In this document: piece by piece, positions 56,285 through 64,000 of the stretch
How the letters are laid out: each line of letters begins with the position of its first letter
Position numbering within the stretch: position 1 is the first letter of the stretch
Assembly (NCBI RefSeq): GCF_947507565.1
Contig: NC_089193.1
Location: forward strand, 310,001 to 374,000
Origin: Oscarella lobularis
Lineage: Eukaryota > Porifera > Homoscleromorpha > Homosclerophorida > Oscarellidae
DNA length: 64,000 bases
Direction of reading: 5' to 3'
Notes under the pieces: model-generated
Databases searched by the model: none
Seen by the model: the letters and a program-made list of their open reading frames with translations, nothing else
What the model was told of the DNA's origin: nothing
Made by a program: the position numbers and the translations under genes

Positions 56285-56784
56285 ATGCGTTCTCTTCTGG
56301 TGCTAGTATGGTTGCTCTTTGCTCAGTGCTGCAGTGCCCTAAATGATTATAAAAGTAAGCTGAAGACGACAGACATTCGCCAGAAAACTTTACTCCTGCA
56401 GATGACGATAGTACGTGCCAGGATGTCTATACGGGTTACCGGGGAATGGGCAGAGTGAAAGAAGTCATTGTGGGCGTACTACCTCAGTGTCTCCACAATC
56501 GCATGAATTTGCCTCACGGCTACGTTCACACTGTCGTCGTGTTCAAGGGATATTCTGACCATGGTCCGGGCGGCAGGAATTATCCGAGGTATACAAACAC
56601 CAAAGACGTTGATATGAGTCATTATGATCGCGGTTACGACGAAGAGGGCAAGAGCAATGCGAGTCCAGATGAAATTGATGCATTTCTACGTCAGTACGGA
56701 ACTCATTATCAGTCGCTTGGAAGAAATTGTCAAGATTTCTCACGAAACTTTGTCCATTTCTTGATAACAGCTCATCCCTGCTGA
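56285..56784 (+). CDS. Small secreted protein with papain-like NC/His signature
   Basis: Two exons (56285-56354, 56402-56784; intron 47 bp) give 150 residues. A signal peptide (MRSLLVLVWLLFAQCCSA) is followed by a domain with a His in GYVHTVVVFKGYSDHG and, 80 residues later, YQSLGRNCQDFSRNFVHFL. The His-then-Asn-Cys order, with an aromatic two or three residues after Cys, is that of the permuted papain-like fold (PPPDE, LRAT and relatives), in which these are the catalytic residues. Known PPPDE proteins are intracellular, so a secreted member would be unusual. Activity and substrate are inference only. Confidence 0.6.
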
Positions 56785-56954
56785 GTTCAGCAATGGCGTA
56801 CTGATTCATTTCTGTCAATTGAAATGTTCTTGATTGATCTTGTTCTTGTTCGTTCTGTCGCAAATGCAACTGCTATGTCTTTAATGCAATTTATAGCTAT
56901 ATCTCACGGAAGTAGAGTAGTAGCACCAAACAAAGAATCAGTGGAAAATGAAAT

Positions 56955-57248
56955 TCGAGAAAACGACGTCGTAAGGAGCAAATTTCTCTGCCTCGTCGAC
57001 CGATCCACGAATGATTTTCACGTTATCGTAGTCTCGAAATCGACTTCTTGAAATACTGATACGATCAGCGTTCGGGTCTACGCCCACGAGGAAGCCGCTT
57101 GGTCCAGTTCGGCGCGCAACTTCTATCGTTGTGTTGCCCGTTGCGCAGCCGAAATCAAGAACGCAATCACCGGTACTAGCTCAGTGGCAGAGCGTTATCG
57201 AGAAACGTTATGCCGCACAAGTTTTGCCCGTGCTTTGACGTACGATCG
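56955..57248 (-). pseudogene. Methyltransferase 5' fragment
   Basis: Copies about codons 5-100 of the methyltransferase at 53095-53862. A small insertion (ACCGGTACTAGCTCAG against ACCGGTTCTCAG) near 57175 shifts the frame and the motif I glycine stretch is altered (GTTGCGCAGCC against GTGCCGCAGCC). There is no start codon. On its right it abuts the receptor kinase fragment, on the same strand. Confidence 0.85.
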
Positions 57249-57249
57249 A

Positions 57250-58930
57250 TACGCACGATACGCACCTAGAGTACACACTTCCCAGATGACAATTCCAAAC
57301 GACCACCTACAATTCAAGCAACGGTGAATCACCCATATCATAAGAGAAGTAAACATAATTTACACGTCGCTCTTTTCAGAGAAGAGACGGTGCGTTATAG
57401 CTTCGAAAGACATCCATCGGAGATGGAGACGCCTCGTGGTCTTTTGACAATATGCACACACCTTCATGATAGACCGATCTGGTTAGTCCAAAGTCGGACA
57501 CTCTGAGTAGTTTATCTTCGCGATGAACCAAGCCTTTTCCAATCAGATATTCCTGAAAGATTAAACTCAGTAAATGAAATCAGATGTGTAATTATCCAAT
57601 TCATACTATCCCTGATGGAATTTGCCAAACAAATGATATCAGATCAGAAGAACTTAATTCGTACTCGACGTCACCGCTCTTCTTCCCGCCTTCGAAATTA
57701 TTTAACATCGAGTTTCATCCCCGTGCACTCCTTATCATCGATGCAAATCCTTACCGTCAACGTGATCTTCAATTTCGCTAAAGTCCTCGTTCTTGTCGCA
57801 CTTGTGAGGCATTTCTGTGCATTCATAATCAGGCGACTGTTCGAGCGAATCACTCTAGAAAAGAACATACTAGAGTCATTAATTCGTTTAATAAAAGATG
57901 TTTTTTTACGCGCCTTGTCCAAATAATCTCGGTTCGTGACGCTTTCACTCAATTTTGCTGAGGATCTACACACTGAGACAGAGTATTTCATTGGTGACAA
58001 CACGCTTTGGTATTTCGTCAACTTTGGGTCTTCTTTTTCTGAGATAGTTGAGTAAATCGCCGTGCATGCAGTACTCGACAATAAGGCAGTATGGTGGGGA
58101 TGTCGTTATGCATGCAAGAAGGCTGACAATATGTGGGTGCTGCCCGATCCGTTTCATCAGTTTGATTTCTTTTAAAAAGTCCTCACCTTGTACAATCTCG
58201 TCTAAAACGATTTGGGATATACTGCATACACAAACAACTACGCGCGATTGCGCACCTTTGAGCATTTTACACACAACAACCGACTTCTCTTTCTCGAAAG
58301 ACTTTGCCTCTTTTTTGCCTTGCCTCAAAAAACCACGAGATGAACTGTGATATAAAAACGCCCTGTACACAACGGCGAAAAATCCATCGCCAAGCTTATC
58401 GAGAAGAGTCATGTCATGGGAGTTGACTTCCCATTCGTCGTGTGGCTCGACGAAGTCAGGTGTTCTCCGGATACGAAGATATTTGCGTCGCGCATTAACA
58501 GCGACAAAGACGACAACGAATACACAACAGCAAACGAGCCTATGGAAGACACTGCGATTACCCATCGAGTGCTTGACGTCACTGCAAGACCTGCAAGAAA
58601 GATGGTGGAATTTCAAATTTTAAAATACCGCTCCCAGTTCAGTTGCTGACACGTACACTGATACGAACGACTGCCATTTCCAGTCCAGGCACTCATACAA
58701 ACACACTGGTATGATCCACACGTATTCAAACATCGTTGACCCTTCATGTTACAGGTACCATGACGGCTGCATTCGTGTACGTCTGAATGGAGAAGAACTG
58801 AAATATTACTAGGTCTAGTGGGATTACCAACTATGTAAGTTACCTTCGCATGTAGTTCCATTTCCTGTAAATCCAGGTTTGCATGTGCAGATGTACGATA
58901 ACAGTGTATTTTTACGTGTTGCATTGAAGT
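57250..58930 (-). pseudogene. Receptor tyrosine kinase copy 2, decayed
   Basis: A partial copy of the gene at 535-7265. Reading leftwards: EGF pieces (about 58930-58640, with TCKPGFTGNGTTCEG-like and TGNGSRSYQCTC), a membrane helix and juxtamembrane part (58616-58410), glycine loop LGDGFFAVVY, VVCKMLKGA, KEIKLMKRIGQHPHI, then VWQIPSGI and EYLIGKGLVHR. Directly after VHR about ten codons are gone, so the catalytic loop (DLACRN) is missing and EDKLLRVSDFGLTRS follows. A one-base insertion after VYHEG shifts the frame through the activation segment. WSFGIVIWEVCTLG ends it at about 57250, where methyltransferase sequence takes over. Introns are kept, so it arose by DNA duplication. A truncated membrane protein might still be made. 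Confidence 0.85.
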
Positions 58931-60633
58931 GGCACTTAATTAATGCATTCAGAAAAGTCCCATCCTGCCATTTACAAGTTTCATATAGGAAGCGGTTCTC
59001 TCACCGGCAGGGAGAAAGTCGCGCGTCATGGGGTAGGTATAGCTTCAGCTAGGGGACGGGGATCGACGGTTTTAACAACCAATACCTTTCACGCCAAAGT
59101 ATTCGAGAGGATGACTTGCCGACAGCTAGGTGAAACACCCCACTATCGAGAGTAAAGCAAGAAGGACGCCAAAAAACAGGAGAACAGGCGGCGCCGTAGC
59201 TAGACTAGGCAGATAGCCAATTGAAAGCTTTTAGTGTGCGGTAGCGCTCTTGCACTTGGCCGGACTCGCATGACGAAGACTCCCCTGCATGCCAATGACG
59301 ACATTATTACCCCCTAAGAATGTTCAAGTCTGAAGTGAAACGTCGGGTAGTCCTCCTTCGCTTCCGCGTGAGCCATCTGTGTCAACGAAAAGAACGAGAG
59401 ATCTCTGTACGGGGAAATTAAAGAAGCCGCAGGTTCTAATATTGGATATGACATCTTCTCCAAGTCAACGCCAGGGCGTAAACAGCGCCAGTCGTCTTTG
59501 CGGAAGTTTGCCCAAGGCTGATTCGTTGCTAGAGCAACATATCATGAGAGAAACAAATCGGCTTGCGCGCTCTACGTGGTACCGCCTTCGTATCAATCCT
59601 CAATTGATCTAGGTGACATTAACCAAATCAATCCACATGTGATGTACCGTACAATCGTCCAAACGAGAGTACAGGAATAGCTCTTTTAAATCATGTACTC
59701 CTTTAGGAACGCGTGCCATTTGACTCTAGACACTGGACTCTCAAGCTTTCAAACAAATATAGCATTCATAAGAATGTAATGAATTTTCAATTCTCGGCTA
59801 CCTTGTTTTCACATTCATTCGACTTCTCCACAATATCTATGTTAAGGAGACAGACCTTGCTCAGTTTTCTATTCCCCTCGACGTTTGACTGAGTCCTAAA
59901 ACGAAGAACCTGAAGAAACTGAGTTGAAAATAGAGATCGTTTCTGGAATGACTTCTGCTTCACCTCGAGCTGCCAACTGACCGACCATGACTTTTAAACC
60001 TTTCAAAAACACAAAATATAGCCTATGAAGGCGTTTCTTACGTTGCGGGCGACGTCGGATTCTATTTGAGGCCAGTTACAACGTCGAAACGCAATCGAGC
60101 GTTGAGCTAGTGACACGATTGTCTTACGGTTGGAAGATCGACGCCGCCTGGTGCGCAGAACGCCGGGAAATGTCGAATTCGTTTCGGTCGCCCTCTATCG
60201 GCCATCTTAGCCTAGTTAGCGTGCTCGACCTAAAATGTTTTCTCTCTTCTTTACGAATTTTATGCGATGTAGATCGCGCTTATCCTTACACAACCATAGA
60301 TAAATCGCAATTCGCTGGAATCATCGTCGAAGCGGTTCGGACAGATCATGTAGGTAGACGCGCATATTCGAAGCGAAACGCGCATCACATCCCTCTCGGT
60401 CCTACGAGAAATGCAGCGAAATTGTTGTACCCTGCTTTGACTCTAAGCCCTAAAACTGACATGGCACGAATCTACGGCTGGATTTCGCGAGTTCTCTCTC
60501 ACTAAAAGCCGATCGATCGATTTTCGCCACGTTCGTTTCGGAACGCGAACTCGATCGAATGCATTTGAGCGTTTTGCGTCGCGTCTCGTCTCGTTTCGTT
60601 GAGATCGTGAACGAAACGGTGACGTTACAAATC

Positions 60634-62385
60634 TATGGCGCGCCATTCGTGCCAAAAGTCCACAGTTGTCATGCCATTTAAAATGCCATTTAAACTGCCA
60701 TAAAAACTGCCATAAAAACTGCCATGGAAACTGCCATTTTAAATGCCATAAAAACTGCCATTTACTGAAACTGCCATGGAAACTGCCATGGAAACTGCCA
60801 TGGAAACTGCCATTTTAAATGCCATAAAAACTGCCATTTACTGAAACTGCTATGGAAACTGCCATGGAAACTGCCATGGAAACTGCCATAGAAAACTGCC
60901 ATAGAAACTGCCATGGAAACTGCCATTGAGCAATAGACTTCCACTTCTTTCTCTTTTATTCGGGGTCTTTTAACGCACTACCAATCAAGATGGCAGACGT
61001 ACAGGCTTTGCGACTAAACCTGTGTCAGCGCATTCTGAGTATATACTTTACATTCTTTAAAATACAAAAGACAAGACTGACGAGGAACTGGCCACGACAC
61101 TACTGACGGAAAACTCACAAGCTCTTTTGGTTGAATGTGGAAGTCTTCGAGATATGTCGTCGGCGAAGCTATCTTGGAGAGAAGATCTTATCAAAATGCT
61201 CACATTCTACTTCTGCGTTGGAAAAATACAAGGCGCTTTAGACCAAATGCGCCAGGGGAAACGCTTGGAGTGCTGTCGTATTTGGAACGACAATCTGACA
61301 TCCTGAGACCTTTTTTTACATGGTCAGATTCGACTCTCACCGCCGGCAAGTTTACTTCCGCAAATACGCAACATATTTGTAATGTAACTCGTTCATTCTT
61401 TCAGAAACACTGCTATGTATATTCCGTGAGGGCAATGTTAGATACACTGACAAGACCGTTAATGCAGCGCTGTGGAAATCGGAGGTGGATACGTGCATGG
61501 CTTTCGAGGACTTCTTGGAGTCGTGCGAAGGTAAAAGTAAAGTTTGGTAAATTTGTTTGTTGTTGTTGTCAAAAAGAGTCTGGCTTTTAGAGAATGAAAC
61601 TGGCGCCTCACTAGAGGATGTCTACATTTTCTGCACCGGTGCTGCACGTCCACCTCCCCTGGGACTAGAAAAAAGTTTGACGCTAAAATTTTCTCACAGC
61701 GGAGTCTTTCCAACGGCGTCCACATGCAGCCTCACACTGACTCTTCCAACAGCTTTCCACGACGACCAAGAGAAGTATTTTGAAAATCTTGCCTTAGGAT
61801 TCAGGAGCAACAACTTCTTTGGTCACGTCTAATTTATTGATTTCTTTGACCTGTTGACTTCGTTTGCCAATAATGTTCTGTTAGCTAGTTGCTTTTTGCA
61901 TAATTTGACAGCAGTTTTCGATAGTTTAAAGTTTATGGCATCGGTAAAAAGAATAATACAAATTCGAATACACATTGAAGCACTGATTGCATACAAAACT
62001 CCATAATATGCTATAAAACTAGCATTTATAGTCGTTCAAAATCGATTTATAGAGTAATGCTATTGGCAAAAAAACGGCAGTATAAATGGTAGTTTTCATG
62101 GCAGTTTTCATGGCAGTTTTCATGGCAGTTTTCATGGCAGTTTTCATGGCAGTTTTCATGGCAGTCTCTATGGCAGTTTCCATGGCAGTTTAAATGGCAT
62201 TTTAAATGGCATTTTCCATGGCAGTTTCCTTAGAAGTTTGAGTAAATGGCAGTTTTTATGGCATTTTCAATGGCAGTTTCCATGGCAGTTTTTATGGCAT
62301 TTTTAATGGCATTTTAAATGGCATTTTAAATGGCATTTTAAATGGCATGACAACTGTGGACTTTTGGCACGAATGGCGCGCCATA
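60634..62385. mobile_element. Foldback-type DNA transposon inserted in repeat copy E
   Basis: 1752 bases bounded by inverted repeats that are identical for about the first 60 bases, starting TATGGCGCGCCATTCGTGCC at both ends. Inward of these the arms consist of a 12-base period (CTGCCATGGAAA and variants such as CTGCCATAAAAA and ATGCCATTTTAA) at about 60674-60930 on the left and its complement at about 62090-62340 on the right. Flanks show CAAATC at 60628-60633 and 62386-62391, a 6-base target duplication (8 with one mismatch), and copies A and D show the uninterrupted site. Inverted arms built of tandem subrepeats are the mark of foldback elements. The centre holds a broken HECT-like gene and no recognisable transposase. 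Confidence 0.88.
61090..61832 (+). pseudogene. HECT-like gene inside the foldback element
   Basis: Coding pieces in order: ALLVECGSLRDMS to ALDQMRQG (about 61110-61257), then in another frame ETLGVLSYLERQSDILRPFF (61261-61320), then LLCIFREGNVRYTDKTVNA to AFEDFLESCE (about 61410-61530), a GTAAAA..TAG intron, and 61591-61832 with FPTASTCSLTLTLPTAF, ending at TAA. The TASTC-LxLP block with the Cys matches the C-terminal HECT lobe, as in G2E3-like proteins found in animal transposons. A one-base loss in the G run near 61256 shifts the frame, so this copy is broken unless it is a sequence error. Ubiquitin ligase activity would be inferred for an intact copy. The N-terminus is not recognised. Confidence 0.65.
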
Positions 62386-63640
62386 CAAATCCTACATCTT
62401 GTCCATGCACGCGTGCACGTGCTCGTCTCTTGTTTCCTTTTTTCTGCACGCGAGTGATCGCTCCAATCATTACCTTATTTGGTTGCGCGTAGAGGTGCAG
62501 AAAGCAATGCTGTCTCTCGTGACATCGTTGCGGTTTATGACGCACACCCGACGTCCAATGAGAGAAAAGTTGGCGTCATCGTTCGCGAGGGAGTACATAA
62601 AGTCGTGCACGGCGCTCTCCCTCTTTACGTAACCCCGTCACTGAGAACTCGCTCGTACGCTTGGTTAGTCGTTGGAAGACTAGGAGCCAGAGGGGCGAGC
62701 GATATTCCGACGCAACGTCCTGGAGCAACGGTGCGAAAGTGATTAGAGGCACATCCCTAAGACCTCTAGGGGCTTCCGCGCCGGGAAAACACGCTCCGTC
62801 TTACACGGGACAGCGTGGGCGTTCGCCGGCTCTCCTCCACGTCGAGCACACGATGAGCGGGCCTCTTCGGCGGTGGCGATAGCCGTCTCCCGGGGTGGCA
62901 ACGAACCCCGGAGACTCACTTATGGTGGGTTCTGATCTAATTCATGCCGTTGGTGAGGGTCGGCTGGGTTGCGAGCGTCTGGACCTCCACGTGGTGCGAC
63001 CTCGGTCACGCAAACACAGTCGCGCTTCAATTTGCTTTATTTTGGTATGTACTTCGTTGTTTTGAATAGCTGCAGGCTTCGTTTCTTCAGATTTCTGCTC
63101 GCGAGAGGGTTTCGACGAAGTCCTTCGTTTTGCTATCCGATACTGTGTGAGTGGGAGGAGTGACTTTGAATCTATTATTTTTTTACTACATCTTGTTTCG
63201 ACTCCCTCCCTATTAATTAATTGTTTTTTTATCGCGTTCATTTCTTTCCGTAGAGTATTTTAGATAGGTTTTAGGCGTAGCGTAGTAGTATAGAGGGGAG
63301 TAAATTCCTAAATAAAATCTCATTCGGGTACCAGTCCCTCACGTGCAGCAAAAGTTTCTTGGCATATTTCCAGCTTTCAAGCCGTATCACAAACATTTTT
63401 GGGAAAGAGCTTTTCTCGTACAATGTTGTTTGACCTAATACCTCGTAGTTCTTACTGAGTCTTCCGGTTATTGTAAATAATAGTAACTTGATAGAGTCTT
63501 TTTTGCGAATCGTGGTGTATGCCTTCTACGATAATAATGATTTTTTTCTCGAAATTTGAAGCAGAAGTTGCCCGAAAGTTCGAACAATTTATCTTGCTCG
63601 GTCGCCAATATTCCGGGTCGGGACTTTCACATATAAAATG

Positions 63641-63711
63641 CCCGTGTATTTTACAGTACGCTGGTTTTGGAGGAATAAGGGCGAAAAACCCTCCACCCTA
63701 TAAAATACGGG
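63641..63711. repeat. Stem-loop inside repeat copy E
   Basis: Arms CCCGTGTATTTTACAGT and ACCCTATAAAATACGGG around GCTGGTTTTGG..GCGAAAAACC, the counterpart of 23988-24058. The left arm has more mismatches than in copy F. Confidence 0.65.
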
Positions 63712-64000
63712 ACCGTCAGCGTTGAAGCTTTCCGCGTCGTAGGTAAAGAGGAAGCGAAGGATTCATGTCCGATAAAACGCTCGTTATAAGGAGGACAACT
63801 GTCGTGTGCTTTGCAAATGCAATTTCATTCAATATAAGTGTGACGTGCTAAAAAAAGCTGAAAATGATAAGCTTCCTTTTCTCATTTTCCTTTGCGTCTC
63901 TTAGAACTCTCACCCTAGAAGTTCGATAAAACACGACAATAGCGCAAAAACGAAACAAAATGAACAAACGCAAGAACATCAACACACGTACTGATCTAGC

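Larger units (their letters stand above)
58944..64000 (+). repeat. Dispersed repeat family 1, copy E (longest, interrupted)
   Basis: The left part 58944-59765 matches 8656-9478; the middle to 60633 matches copies A and D; after the foldback insertion at 60634-62385 the family sequence resumes at CTTGTCCATGCACGCG (62398) and runs through GAGCTTTTCTCGTAC near 63409 and the 23740-24350 type end to the window edge. The copies without insertion show the empty site. The conserved frame is split here by a small deletion near 62640. The left end begins inside receptor kinase copy 2. Confidence 0.8.

Noticed and set aside
60762-60944. Minus-strand frame of repeated Met-Ala-Val-Ser type codons
   Set aside because: It is the translation of the 12-base tandem unit in the foldback arm, open only because the unit is a multiple of three and has no stop.
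62898-63010. tRNA-like promoter (box A/B) in repeat family 1 near GGTTCTGATC, which would make it a SINE
   Set aside because: The match to the box B consensus is poor and no box A lies at the right distance.
1-64000. CRISPR array, bacterial operon or phage
   Set aside because: Spliceosomal introns and animal domains throughout; the only regular short repeats are the foldback arms and simple repeats.

Overview
This is a eukaryotic, metazoan-type window: genes are split by many short introns (mostly about 35-60 bp, GT..AG) and encode animal-specific domain mixtures (C-type lectin/SRCR/EGF receptor tyrosine kinase, Death/NB-ARC/TPR protein, ZYG11-type proteins, an MTP-like lipid transfer protein). 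Compact introns plus this gene content suggest an early-branching animal, most likely a sponge; this is inference, as there is no rRNA or mitochondrial marker here. A 200-base run of N (17990-18189) is a scaffold gap.

Layout. 0.5-7.3 kb: a long minus-strand receptor tyrosine kinase gene (C-type lectin, SRCR and EGF domains outside, kinase inside), with more Cys-containing exons just upstream. 8.7-11.4 kb: first copy (A) of a dispersed repeat. 11.6-17.7 kb, all minus strand: a coiled-coil protein kinase with altered catalytic motifs, a kelch gene carrying one in-frame stop, and an intronless ZYG11-like gene. 19.4-23.6 kb: a plus-strand Death-NB-ARC-TPR (NLR-like) gene whose 16 exons I could join in frame. 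23.7-28.2 kb: repeats mixed with gene fragments. 28.4-32 kb: a COR-like fragment and an SHPRH-like helicase remnant. 32.7-35.1 kb: a second ZYG11-like gene. 35.9-41.4 kb: repeats and a broken duplicate of the first ZYG11 5' end. 41.8-48.3 kb: two plus-strand genes for secretory proteins, one MTP/vitellogenin-like (12 exons) and one GPI-anchored LDLa/cysteine-module protein (12 exons). 49-50 kb: a membrane protein fragment. 50-53.9 kb: repeats and an intronless SAM methyltransferase. 56.3 kb: a small secreted protein with an NC/His papain-like signature. 57-58.9 kb: a decayed second copy of the receptor kinase fused to a broken methyltransferase piece. 58.9-64 kb: the longest repeat copy (E), itself interrupted by a 1.75-kb foldback-type transposon that carries a HECT-like gene.

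Two themes run through the window. First, lineage-specific receptor and innate-immunity-like families (lectin/SRCR/EGF kinase, Death-NB-ARC-TPR, ROCO/COR-like). Second, repeated segmental copying that leaves gene fragments (receptor kinase twice, methyltransferase twice, ZYG11 once) at or next to dispersed repeats. No CRISPR array, rRNA or convincing tRNA was seen. Exon joins were made by eye from GT/AG and phase; the three genes whose total length was checked (19376-23618, 41765-45268, 45845-48270) close exactly in frame.
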